In this document: one piece after another, positions 1 through 6,718 of the stretch
Layout: every line of letters starts with the position of its first letter
How positions within the stretch are numbered: position 1 is the stretch's first letter
Assembly: GCA_937915765.1 (NCBI GenBank)
Contig: CALGHE010000120.1
Span: 1-6,759 of the forward strand
DNA length: 6,759 nucleotides
Origin: an uncultured Bacteroidales bacterium
Lineage (GTDB): Bacteria; Bacteroidota; Bacteroidia; Bacteroidales; Paludibacteraceae
Direction: 5' to 3'
Notes under the pieces: model-generated
Databases searched by the model: none
What the model was told of the DNA's origin: nothing
Seen by the model: only the letters and a program-made list of their open reading frames with translations
Translations under genes and position numbers: made by a program

Positions 1-1
1 T

Positions 2-892
2 TTGGCTCGGAGGCTTGGCATTGAACATTTTGTGTTTGACTGCAGAGATCTGTTCCGCCGTGAAATTGTTGATTACTTTGTCAGCGAGTATATGTCAGGC
101 CGCACTCCTGTGCCTTGCGTGCGGTGTAACAATTTGCTAAAATGGCCGCTGCTGAAGGATTTGGCAGACGAAAGAGGCATTGAGCTTATAGCCACCGGAC
201 ACTATGCGAAGTTGGATAAAATTGATGGTCTCACATATATTCGCGAAGGTTTGGACAGAGATAAGGATCAGTCTTTCTTCTTGTGGGGGCTGAAGCAGGA
301 TGTTCTGGACCGAATGATACTGCCTCTCGGAGGCTTTTCTAAAAACGAAGTCAGAGAGTTTGCGCGAGCCCGTGGTTTTGCGCGTGTGGCGGATAAAAAG
401 GATAGCGTGGGGGTCTGTTTTTGTCAAGATGATTACAGACCGTTTTTGCAGAAAAGGATGCGAGGCTCCAGCTTGATAAGGCAAGGCAGCTTTATCGACA
501 GCAGAGGCGCTTTTTTGGGAAGGCACAAGGGTTATCCCTTTTACACTGTGGGGCAAAGGCGCGGACTTGGCGTGAATTTTGCTGTTCCTATGTTCGTTAA
601 GGAGATTGTGCCGCAAGATAATATTGTGGTTCTTGCAACGGAAGATGAGCTTTATAAAGAGGATATGCTCCTGACTGAATGGAATGTGACGAATCAGAAG
701 GTGGTTTTTGATTCGGAGCGTGTCAGGGTCAAAATAAGGTATAAAAAGCAGCATGATTACGGAAAGGTCTCTTTGTTGGACGACGGGCGGCTGAAGGTGA
801 TTTTTGAAAGGCCGGTTTCGGCTGTTGCTCCGGGGCAGGCAGCTTGCTTTTATGTAGGCGACAGGGTTGTGGGCGGTGGAATCATTGTGTAG
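2..892 (+). CDS. mnmA: tRNA-specific 2-thiouridylase MnmA, 5'-truncated by window edge
   Basis: MnmA adenylates and then thiolates C2 of the wobble uridine (U34) in tRNAs for Lys, Glu and Gln, in the cytoplasm, taking sulfur from a relay or desulfurase. The 296 visible residues match the family from its middle onward. The family is usually about 360 residues, so roughly 60-70 N-terminal residues, including the SGGVDS PP-loop, lie outside the window. Visible motifs, counted from the first in-frame codon, are: the catalytic-cysteine segment GRTPVPCVRC (Cys39, Cys42), ATGHYA (63-68), DKDQSFFLWGL (86-96), the second active-site cysteine in GVCF (Cys138), and the tRNA-binding signature YTVGQRRGLG (180-189). 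The C-terminal beta-barrel ends at a TAG. All key visible residues are present, so the gene looks functional. Bacteroidota often carry more than one MnmA paralogue. The CVRCNNLLKW and VCFCQDD variants make it possible that this is one of the secondary copies; I cannot tell which from this sequence. Confidence 0.95.
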   Translation: MARRLGIEHFVFDCRDLFRREIVDYFVSEYMSGRTPVPCVRCNNLLKWPLLKDLADERGIELIATGHYAKLDKIDGLTYIREGLDRDKDQSFFLWGLKQDVLDRMILPLGGFSKNEVREFARARGFARVADKKDSVGVCFCQDDYRPFLQKRMRGSSLIRQGSFIDSRGAFLGRHKGYPFYTVGQRRGLGVNFAVPMFVKEIVPQDNIVVLATEDELYKEDMLLTEWNVTNQKVVFDSERVRVKIRYKKQHDYGKVSLLDDGRLKVIFERPVSAVAPGQAACFYVGDRVVGGGIIV

Positions 893-967
893 TCTGGTTC
901 GTCTGCGTTAATGTTTTAGATATTTGGTCATGGCAGGCTTGGTCTTCATGGCGTTAGTTTAATTAAA

Positions 968-982
968 AAAAATAGCATTTTT
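968..982. repeat. AT-rich perfect inverted repeat AAAAAT-AGC-ATTTTT before the lipoprotein gene
   Basis: A 6-base perfect inverted repeat with a 3-base spacer ends 7 bases before the preferred ATG at 990. It lies in an AT-rich run (about 957-985) inside the gap after mnmA. The stem is A/T only, so as an RNA hairpin it would be weak and is not a convincing terminator. The 8-mer CATTTTTG at 976-983 differs by one base from the Bacteroidota -7 consensus TAnnTTTG, and so does GATATTTG at 919-926. I saw no good -33 TTTG partner for either: 919-926 has only TTCG at 898-901 with a 17-base spacer. The five-gene operon probably starts transcription in this gap, but the exact promoter cannot be fixed by eye. 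Confidence 0.3.
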
Positions 983-989
983 GCATCTT

Positions 990-2801
990 ATGAAGTTGGT
1001 TAATTTATTAAGGGCTTTATATGTTTGTGCGTCAGTTTGTATTCTGGCTTTGTTGGGGGCTTGCGCCAATATGGCTCAAGGGCCGACAGGCGGGCTCAGG
1101 GACTCTTTGCCTCCTGTGTACAAAACAAGCAATCCATTGCCGAACTCTTTGAATTTCAAAGGTGACAAAGTCGAAATTGAATTTGACGAATATGTGCAGC
1201 TGAAGGACGGTTTTGAAAAAATTGTGGTCTCTCCGCCTACTAAGTCGCCTTTTGTTGCAAAAGCCGTAGGCAAAAAGGTGGTTGTTGAGTTTCGCGACAC
1301 GCTGATGGCTAACACTACTTATACTGTGGATTTTTCAAACAGCATCGTTGATAACAACGAGTCCAATCCGTTTAACGAATATTTCTTCAGCTTTTCAACT
1401 GGTGATGTTTTGGACTCGCTGTCAATGTCCGGCTATCTGCTTAATGCCAAAGATTTGTCGCCGGCTGCGGGTGTCTATGTCGGAGCTTACAAGCAGCACG
1501 ACGACTCCGTGTTTGTCACAAAGGCTTTTGACAGAATCGCAAAGACCGACGAGAACGGACGTTTTACGCTTCGCAACCTTGAGCCACTGCCCTACAGGGT
1601 CTTCGCTTTGAATGATGTCAATTCAAACTACTATTTTGACCAGCCGGGGGAGTCCGTCGCGTTTCTGGACTCCGTCTTTACGCCGGTGATGATAGAGAAT
1701 GTGCGATTTGATACGATTTACAAGGATTCAGTGACCATAGACACGATAAAAAGTGTGCGTTCTGTCAAGTATCTGCCGGATTCGATAATCCTGCAGTTAT
1801 TCGAGGAGGAAATAGTCCGCCAGTCTTTCAAAAAGGCGGAATTTACGTCGGAAACCACCGTTGAACTATATTTTGAGAATTACGAAAAGCAGGTGCCTGA
1901 GATTAATCCTGTTAACTTTGTCTCGGACAACTGGGCTGTCGTTGAGCCGTCTTTCACAACTGACACTATAAAAATTTGGCTAAGGGATTCTAATGTGGTG
2001 AAACTTGACACGTTGCGCTTTGAACTTGTTTATCAGAAAACAGATTCGGCTTCAAATTTTGTGGAGGCAAGAGACACGGTTCAACTTATCCAAAATAGAA
2101 AGAAGGCAAAAAGGAGAGACGACAAGAAGCAGACTTTCCTTACTTGTTCCAGCAGCAAGAGTGTGGAGGTGTATAACTTGCCTCGCATAGAGTGGAGCGC
2201 TCCGGTTGATTTTGTTCAGGACTCTGTCGTGAAGGTTGAGGTGCAGAAGGATACCCTTTGGGAGAAGGTAGATTTCAGGCTTGTGGCGGACTCTGCTGTA
2301 AACGCAAGGTCTTATCTGCTTGAGGCGGAATGGGAGGTGGGCGCTAGTTACAGGCTGCATATAGATTCGGCCTCGGTCACTGATATATATGGCAATTGCA
2401 ACGATAAGACTGAACTTAAATTTCGCATAAAAAACAAAGAAGAGTATTCGACTTTGAAGTTTAAGGTTCAGGGTGTTGCGGATAGCGCTTTTGTGGAGCT
2501 TCTCAACGCTAAAGAGCAGGTAAAGCGCGTGGAAAAACTTAGGAACGGAGAGGTGTTTTTCAAAAATGTGCATCCGGGAGAGTATTATGCGCGTCTTGTG
2601 GTTGACTCTGATAATGATGGCTTATGGACAACTGGCAAGTACATTGAAAATCGTAAGCCGGAACAGGTTTATTATTTCAGCAAAACTCTGAAATTGAGAG
2701 CAAACTGGGACGTTGAGGAGGACTGGGACGTGAAGGAAAAGAATGTACTAAACCAGCGCCCTTCCGGTCTGGATGCGAAAAAGAAGAAAGGCAAGAGATG
2801 A
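990..2801 (+). CDS. Ig-like (Big_5) domain envelope lipoprotein
   Basis: Predicted lipoprotein of 603 residues, of unknown function. I prefer the ATG at 990 over the in-frame TTG at 981 because it gives a textbook lipoprotein signal peptide: Lys2 and Arg8, a hydrophobic core, then the lipobox LGAC with lipidated Cys25. The mature start (CANMAQGPTGG, then a SLPP segment) is typical of a Bacteroidota family annotated as Ig-like domain-containing protein. A Big_5 domain spans about residues 40-138 (FDEYVQLKD, TYTVDF, VDNNESNP, FSFSTGD). A transthyretin/CnaB-like beta domain follows at about 146-225. Next come a long beta-rich middle, a basic patch (about 370-380, RKKAKRRDDKK), a second Ig-like stretch, and a C-terminal beta module at about 500-551. 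Residues 189-213 and 519-543 align without gaps and end in DxNxN and DxDxD loops. The C-terminus is lysine-rich (KKKKGKR). Mature residues after Cys25 are A-N, not the acidic surface-export signal, so the side of the outer membrane it faces is unclear. Its stop overlaps the next start (ATGA). Confidence 0.88.
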   Translation: MKLVNLLRALYVCASVCILALLGACANMAQGPTGGLRDSLPPVYKTSNPLPNSLNFKGDKVEIEFDEYVQLKDGFEKIVVSPPTKSPFVAKAVGKKVVVEFRDTLMANTTYTVDFSNSIVDNNESNPFNEYFFSFSTGDVLDSLSMSGYLLNAKDLSPAAGVYVGAYKQHDDSVFVTKAFDRIAKTDENGRFTLRNLEPLPYRVFALNDVNSNYYFDQPGESVAFLDSVFTPVMIENVRFDTIYKDSVTIDTIKSVRSVKYLPDSIILQLFEEEIVRQSFKKAEFTSETTVELYFENYEKQVPEINPVNFVSDNWAVVEPSFTTDTIKIWLRDSNVVKLDTLRFELVYQKTDSASNFVEARDTVQLIQNRKKAKRRDDKKQTFLTCSSSKSVEVYNLPRIEWSAPVDFVQDSVVKVEVQKDTLWEKVDFRLVADSAVNARSYLLEAEWEVGASYRLHIDSASVTDIYGNCNDKTELKFRIKNKEEYSTLKFKVQGVADSAFVELLNAKEQVKRVEKLRNGEVFFKNVHPGEYYARLVVDSDNDGLWTTGKYIENRKPEQVYYFSKTLKLRANWDVEEDWDVKEKNVLNQRPSGLDAKKKKGKR

Positions 2802-3424
2802 TGACTGGTTCTGTGGCTTATTTCTCCTCTGCTTACCTTGCTCCGGTGGCGTATTGGAAGGCTTTCCTTGCTTGCAAGGAGGCGTGTCTTGATTTGAACG
2901 AACATTATGTGAAGCAGACTTACCGCAACCGTTGCAGGATAATGACCGCCAATGGTGTTATGGACCTTGCTATTCCGGTTTTGCGGACAGGCAAGGTTGC
3001 TATGAGGGATGTGCGTGTGTCTTATACTGTGGACTGGCAGAAGCAGCACTGGAGGGCTATCGAGGCGGCCTATAACTCAACGCCGTTCTTTGAGTATTAC
3101 AGGGACGATTTTGAGCCGATATATTCTAAAAAGGAGACGTTTCTGGTTGATGTTAATTGCAAGTTGGCGGAGGTTGTGGCAGGACTGCTTCAGATAGACA
3201 AACGGATGTCTTTGATTCCGGAGTACAAGGCTGAGTTCAAGGTTGGCGAACTTGACTTGAGAAGTCTTTTCTCCCCTAAAAAAGTGTCCGAAGAGAGCGT
3301 GCAGACTTACTATCAGGTTTTTAGTGACAGGTTTGGGTTTGTGCCTAATTTGAGTATAGTTGATTTGTTGTTTAATATGGGTCCGGAGTCAATCTTTGTG
3401 TTGATGCCGAATCTTTTGAAATAG
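2798..3424 (+). CDS. WbqC family protein
   Basis: This 208-residue protein matches the WbqC-like family (Pfam WbqC), whose biochemical activity is not established. The family name comes from surface-polysaccharide (O-antigen) loci. Seen here are AYFSSAYLAPVAYW (7-20), the family core EHYVKQTYRNR (35-45), AIPV (58-61), an aromatic block WQKQHWRAIEAAYNSTPFF (80-98), and a C-terminal segment from FGFVPNLSIVDL to NMGPES (179-198). There is no signal peptide or membrane segment, so it is probably cytoplasmic. The length is normal for the family. The first ATG (2798) overlaps the lipoprotein stop in ATGATGA; a second ATG at 2801 is equally possible and changes the protein by one residue. The overlap suggests translational coupling. 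It sits directly upstream of a PlsC-like acyltransferase, which fits an envelope glycan or lipid role, but that is inference. Confidence 0.9.
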   Translation: MMTGSVAYFSSAYLAPVAYWKAFLACKEACLDLNEHYVKQTYRNRCRIMTANGVMDLAIPVLRTGKVAMRDVRVSYTVDWQKQHWRAIEAAYNSTPFFEYYRDDFEPIYSKKETFLVDVNCKLAEVVAGLLQIDKRMSLIPEYKAEFKVGELDLRSLFSPKKVSEESVQTYYQVFSDRFGFVPNLSIVDLLFNMGPESIFVLMPNLLK

Positions 3425-3432
3425 TGATTGTT

Positions 3433-4593
3433 ATGGAGATGGAATATAGTTTTGACACATTGCGCCCGTATCGGGATGAGGAGGTCAGAGACGCCTTTTT
3501 GCGAGTGACCAAGGAACCGGAGTTTAAGACTGTTATGAAATATCTGTTTCAGGATAAGGCTGACGATATGATTGAGTTCTTTTTGACTCTGAACAGCGTT
3601 TATGATTTTCAAAGCAAGGTTATCGCCCCGTTCTTGTTGGATTTGTCGAAAAAGACAATGGACAGCTTGACAATATCAGGACTTGATAATCTGAAAGGTG
3701 ATAAAAAGTATCTGATAATGTCTAACCATAGGGATATTGTGGGCGATGCGGCGATTCTGAACACTCTGATGATAACAAATGGGTTCGACACGGCAGAGAA
3801 CGCAATCGGCGATAATCTTTGCTCCAGGCCTTGGATCACGGAAATGATGAAGCTCAACAAAAACTTTATAGTGAAGAGAAGCGGAACTAAGAGAGAAATT
3901 TTTGAAGCCTCAAAATTGCTCTCCTCTTATATTCGTGAAAACATTGTGAAGAAGAACAATTCTATATGGATAGCGCAGCGCGAGGGCAGAGCCAAGGATG
4001 CTGACGACCGTACGCAGGAGAGCCTTCTGAAGATGTTCAGCATGAGCAGCGGAAGTGACCTGAAGCAGGGCTTTCTTGAACTGAATATACTCCCTGTAAG
4101 CATCAGTTACGAGTATGACGCTTGCGATTATCTGAAAGCCAAAGAGTTTCAGCAGAAACGTGATGACGCTAATTTCAAAAAAAGCAAGGAGGATGATGTG
4201 CTGAATATGCAGGTGGGTCTGACCGGATATAAGGGCAGAGTGCATTACGAAGTTATGCCTGATATAAATGGTATTCTGCAGAATGAAATTTCGGACAATG
4301 ATGACAGAACGGCTATTGTGGAAAAGGTGGCTGTTGTTATCGACAAGTGTATTCATGCAAATTATCAGATTTATCCGGGTAATTATGTGGCGCTCGACTT
4401 GCTGGAAGGGCGTGATGTGTGTTGCTCTGAAAATTACACGGCTGAGGAAAAAGAGCGTTTTGTAAATTATCTGAACGGACAGATAGGCAAAATTGATCTG
4501 GTGAATAAGGATACGGATTTTCTTAAGACTAAAATCTTGGAAATGTACGCTAATCCGCTGAAAAATTATATAGTGGCAAGAGACCTGAAATAA
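3433..4593 (+). CDS. PlsC-like 1-acyl-sn-glycerol-3-phosphate acyltransferase family protein
   Basis: Probable acyl transfer to a lysophospholipid or related acceptor at the cytoplasmic face of the membrane; the true acceptor is unknown. The LPLAT motifs appear in order. Block I is MSNHRDIVGDAA with His99 and Asp105 (HX5D rather than the common HX4D). Block II is NFIVKRSG (144-151). Block III is IAQREGRAKD (180-189, the EGTRS-like glycerol-phosphate-binding block). Block IV is LNILPVSISY (217-226). The long N-terminal helical part (1-90, starting near FDTLRPYRDEE) and C-terminal part (to 386) match a Bacteroidota subfamily of about 380 residues, longer than typical PlsC (~240). No clear membrane helix is seen. 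The frame opens at a GTG at 3424 that overlaps the WbqC stop by one base. I prefer ATG 3433 (MEMEY) or ATG 3439 (MEYSF), because family N-termini begin close to FDxxRPY. No clear Shine-Dalgarno is present. It is likely cotranscribed with the preceding gene. Confidence 0.9.
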   Translation: MEMEYSFDTLRPYRDEEVRDAFLRVTKEPEFKTVMKYLFQDKADDMIEFFLTLNSVYDFQSKVIAPFLLDLSKKTMDSLTISGLDNLKGDKKYLIMSNHRDIVGDAAILNTLMITNGFDTAENAIGDNLCSRPWITEMMKLNKNFIVKRSGTKREIFEASKLLSSYIRENIVKKNNSIWIAQREGRAKDADDRTQESLLKMFSMSSGSDLKQGFLELNILPVSISYEYDACDYLKAKEFQQKRDDANFKKSKEDDVLNMQVGLTGYKGRVHYEVMPDINGILQNEISDNDDRTAIVEKVAVVIDKCIHANYQIYPGNYVALDLLEGRDVCCSENYTAEEKERFVNYLNGQIGKIDLVNKDTDFLKTKILEMYANPLKNYIVARDLK

Positions 4594-4633
4594 TCGGGTT
4601 TCTGCCTTTGTTTACGTTTTTAACTGTTTTTGT

Positions 4634-5335
4634 ATGATTGATGGTAATATGGAGGCCGCTTCCATAAAGCACTGGGCTGAAGAGGACCGGCCAAGGGAGA
4701 AACTTCTGAATAAAGGGACGGAGGCTTTGTCTAATGCGGAACTTCTTGCAATCCTGATCGGGTCCGGCTCGCGGAAGGAGAGCGCTGTGGATTTGTGTAA
4801 GCGCATATTGGAGTCTGTTGGCAACAGCCTGGATGTGCTTGGACGAAAGACGGTGCTGGATTATATGCAGTTCAACGGAATTGGCGAGGCTAAGGCTCTT
4901 ACCATTGTGGCTGCGATGGAGCTTGGTCGGCGGAGGAAGCTTTCTGAGGTGCAGAACGTGAAGCAGATAAAGGCAAGCTGCGACATATTTGACATAATGC
5001 AGCCTGTTTTGGCAGACCTGGAGCATGAGGAGATTTGGGCGATATATATGAACAGAGCGAACAGAGTTCTGAATAAACGGCTTATTTCTAGCGGCGGACT
5101 GGTTTCGTCTGTGTTCGACGTGCGAATAGTGATTCGTCATGCTATCTTGATGAACGCCACTGTCTTGGCTTTGTGTCATAATCATCCGTCAGGAAATGCT
5201 AAGCCGAGCCATTCGGACAAAATGATAACTGATATGCTGAAGAAGGCTTGCGGTTATTTCGATATATCTTTTATTGATCATCTAATTGTTGCGGGAAACA
5301 ATTTTTACAGTTTCTCTGACGCTGGCGAATTATAG
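4634..5335 (+). CDS. radC: RadC family protein (JAB1/MPN metalloprotein)
   Basis: RadC-family protein of 233 residues, full length. Despite the historic name, a direct role in recombination repair is doubtful. The C-terminal half is a JAB/MPN-type zinc-dependent domain related to deubiquitinases and to plasmid or phage anti-restriction proteins. Seen in the sequence: the N-terminal UPF0758 start SIKHWAEEDRPREKLL, SNAELLAILIGSGSRKESA, a helix-hairpin-helix GIGEAKALTIVAAMELGRRR, and then the MPN domain with EEIWAIYMNRANRVL (Glu132/Glu133). The JAMM metal motif HNHPSGNAKPSHSD is complete (His182, His184, Ser192, Asp195). All catalytic-type residues are intact. Start ATG 4634 is kept; ATG 4649 (MEAASIKHW) is a plausible alternative. 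A 40-base gap separates it from the acyltransferase gene, and only 3 bases separate its stop from the next start. Confidence 0.95.
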   Translation: MIDGNMEAASIKHWAEEDRPREKLLNKGTEALSNAELLAILIGSGSRKESAVDLCKRILESVGNSLDVLGRKTVLDYMQFNGIGEAKALTIVAAMELGRRRKLSEVQNVKQIKASCDIFDIMQPVLADLEHEEIWAIYMNRANRVLNKRLISSGGLVSSVFDVRIVIRHAILMNATVLALCHNHPSGNAKPSHSDKMITDMLKKACGYFDISFIDHLIVAGNNFYSFSDAGEL

Positions 5336-5338
5336 TTT

Positions 5339-6646
5339 ATGGTTTATATTTATTCTGAACATATAACGGAGCGCCTCAGGTATGTGTGCGGACATATATT
5401 CGGCTCTGTGCTTGGGATTGGCTACGAGCTTGGGAGCAACGTGCCTCAGGATGACGGTGTGGTTGTCATTAATTATTCTGATAACGAGGATGTCCGTAGC
5501 TCGGTTCGTGTAGTGCCGTGCGGTCTGTTAGAGGAGTCCGGAGTAAGGGAGGTTGTGCCTGATGTGTTTTATTCTCAGGGTGTGTTGGCTTTTTTCAGGA
5601 CTGGAGGCGATTTTGAGTTTGACGTTTTTTCTGCAACGTTCTATATGATAAGCCGTTATGAAGAGTATAATGTCTCAAAACTTGATAAGCACGGCAGGTT
5701 TATGGAACAGGATAGTCTGATGTGCAGAAATGGAGTGGTAGAGATGCCTGTGGTTGACCTTTGGCTCTTGCGTTTGAAGGGCCTTTTGGCTGAGCGATTG
5801 CCTTCTATGACTTTTGCGGAACGTAAATTCACCTATCTCAAAACTATCGACGTGGATAATGTATTTGCATTCAGGCACAAAGGTGTTCTGCTCAACGGGG
5901 CTAAGTTGGCTTTAGATTTAGCTAAGGGCAGAAAGGAGGCGTTTAGACTTAGGCTTAAGTCTGTTTTCAGACAGAGGCAAGATCCTTATTTTAATTTGGA
6001 GGAAGTGGCCCAAATGCATGATAATCACAAAGATACAACCTTGTTTTTTTTCCACTCAGGCGGATATGGCAAGTTTGACAAAAAAGTGATTGTGCCAAGT
6101 CTTTCATACAGGCGTGTCCGCGCAAATATTGCAAAGGATTTCAAAGTGGGGCTTCATCCGTCGCATAGGTCGGCGTTTAAGGAATGGCTCTTCTCTTTGG
6201 AAAAAAAAGTGCTGGAGAATGTTATCGGAGAGAGCGTTGTGCGATGCAGATTCCATTATTTAAGATGCAGATTTCCTGAGAGTTATAAAATGCTTGAAAG
6301 AATAGGTGTCAAAGAGGATTATTCGCTGGGCTTTTCAAATACTCCAGGTTTTAGGGCAGGAACGTCGTATCCGTTCTTTTTTTATGACCTGACGGAGGAA
6401 CGGCAGACAGACTTGAAGATTTTCCCGCTGGTGGTGATGGATAAAACTTTGCGGTCTAATTTAAATCTGAATACGGACGATGCGTTCGAACGCATTAAAC
6501 GTTTGGCGGAAGAGGTTAAGCGTGTTAACGGTGTCTTTGTGACCCTCTTTCATAACGAAAACCTCACTGACGAAGAGTATTTCGGGTGGAAGGGCTGGAA
6601 GGATATGTACAAAAAGGTTTTGCTCCAGATTACGTCTGATAATTAG
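5339..6646 (+). CDS. Polysaccharide deacetylase-like protein (DUF7033 plus NodB/CE4-like domain)
   Basis: This 435-residue protein is probably a divergent carbohydrate-esterase-4-type enzyme that removes acyl groups from a sugar or glycan. The substrate is unknown. The N-terminal DUF7033-like region (about 1-150) shows FDVFSATFYMISRYEEY (94-110), DKHGRF (116-121) and VVEMPVVDLW. The NodB-like domain begins with YLKTIDVDNVFAF, where Asp171 and Asp173 would be the catalytic and metal aspartates. It continues with FFFHSGGYGKFDKK, GLHPSHRS (His273, His276, candidate metal ligands), FHYLRCRFPESY (305-316), EDYSLGF and PGFRAGT (336-342), and ends with VTLFHNENL (His405). The motif order matches the family usually annotated as polysaccharide deacetylase in Bacteroidota. 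No signal peptide or membrane helix is visible, so it should be cytoplasmic, unlike most peptidoglycan deacetylases. It starts 3 bases after the radC stop, so it is very likely the last gene of the same operon. Confidence 0.87.
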   Translation: MVYIYSEHITERLRYVCGHIFGSVLGIGYELGSNVPQDDGVVVINYSDNEDVRSSVRVVPCGLLEESGVREVVPDVFYSQGVLAFFRTGGDFEFDVFSATFYMISRYEEYNVSKLDKHGRFMEQDSLMCRNGVVEMPVVDLWLLRLKGLLAERLPSMTFAERKFTYLKTIDVDNVFAFRHKGVLLNGAKLALDLAKGRKEAFRLRLKSVFRQRQDPYFNLEEVAQMHDNHKDTTLFFFHSGGYGKFDKKVIVPSLSYRRVRANIAKDFKVGLHPSHRSAFKEWLFSLEKKVLENVIGESVVRCRFHYLRCRFPESYKMLERIGVKEDYSLGFSNTPGFRAGTSYPFFFYDLTEERQTDLKIFPLVVMDKTLRSNLNLNTDDAFERIKRLAEEVKRVNGVFVTLFHNENLTDEEYFGWKGWKDMYKKVLLQITSDN

Positions 6647-6659
6647 CCTGCCCGCAGCC

Positions 6660-6689
6660 TTGTCAAAATCAAAAATTGTACTACCTTTG
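6660..6689 (+). promoter_or_regulatory. Bacteroidota-type sigma-ABfr promoter (TTG-N19-TACCTTTG)
   Basis: A -33 TTG at 6660-6662 lies 19 bases before TACCTTTG at 6682-6689, a full match to the Bacteroidota -7 element TAnnTTTG. It is followed by the commonly seen CAGC context. Transcription should begin near 6694-6697, about 13-25 bases after the intergenic region's midpoint and well after the deacetylase-like gene ends at 6646. The promoter therefore belongs to the next gene on the right, not to the operon described here. The AT-rich leader (AACACAACAAAAAAAG) is usual for Bacteroidota translation starts without Shine-Dalgarno pairing. Confidence 0.75.
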
Positions 6690-6718
6690 CAGCAGATTAA
6701 CACAACAAAAAAAGTATT

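Noticed and set aside
137..754. Long open frame on the - strand inside mnmA
   Set aside because: It lies wholly antisense to a well-conserved gene, its translation matches no recognisable family, and it has no start context; it is a shadow of the + strand codons.
893..960. Terminator after mnmA
   Set aside because: Only a direct repeat of CATGGC (929-934 and 947-952) is present; there is no stem-loop followed by T residues.
981..989. TTG at 981 as lipoprotein start
   Set aside because: It would add three residues (including a His) before the natural Met-Lys signal-peptide start; ATG 990 is the better codon and gives a normal lipoprotein leader.
2252..2262. TACCCTTTG inside the lipoprotein gene as an internal promoter
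   Set aside because: There are three bases rather than two between TA and TTTG, and it is explained by the codons for Asp-Thr-Leu-Trp.
2052..2573. Open frame on the - strand inside the lipoprotein gene
   Set aside because: Antisense to a coherent protein with no family-like motif; explained by codon bias of the + strand gene.
4594..4633. Promoter for radC (TGTTTTTG at 4625-4632)
   Set aside because: It differs from TAnnTTTG at the key A, the nearest TTTG (4607-4610) is only 14 bases upstream, and transcription would begin inside the coding sequence.
4550..5185. Long open frame on the - strand across the acyltransferase end and radC
   Set aside because: It overlaps two clearly conserved genes on the opposite strand, and the translation is low-plausibility, His/Ser-rich and without motifs.
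6647..6660. Terminator hairpin CTGC-CC-GCAG after the deacetylase-like gene
   Set aside because: The 4-base stem has a 2-base loop, which is sterically too tight, and no T-run follows.
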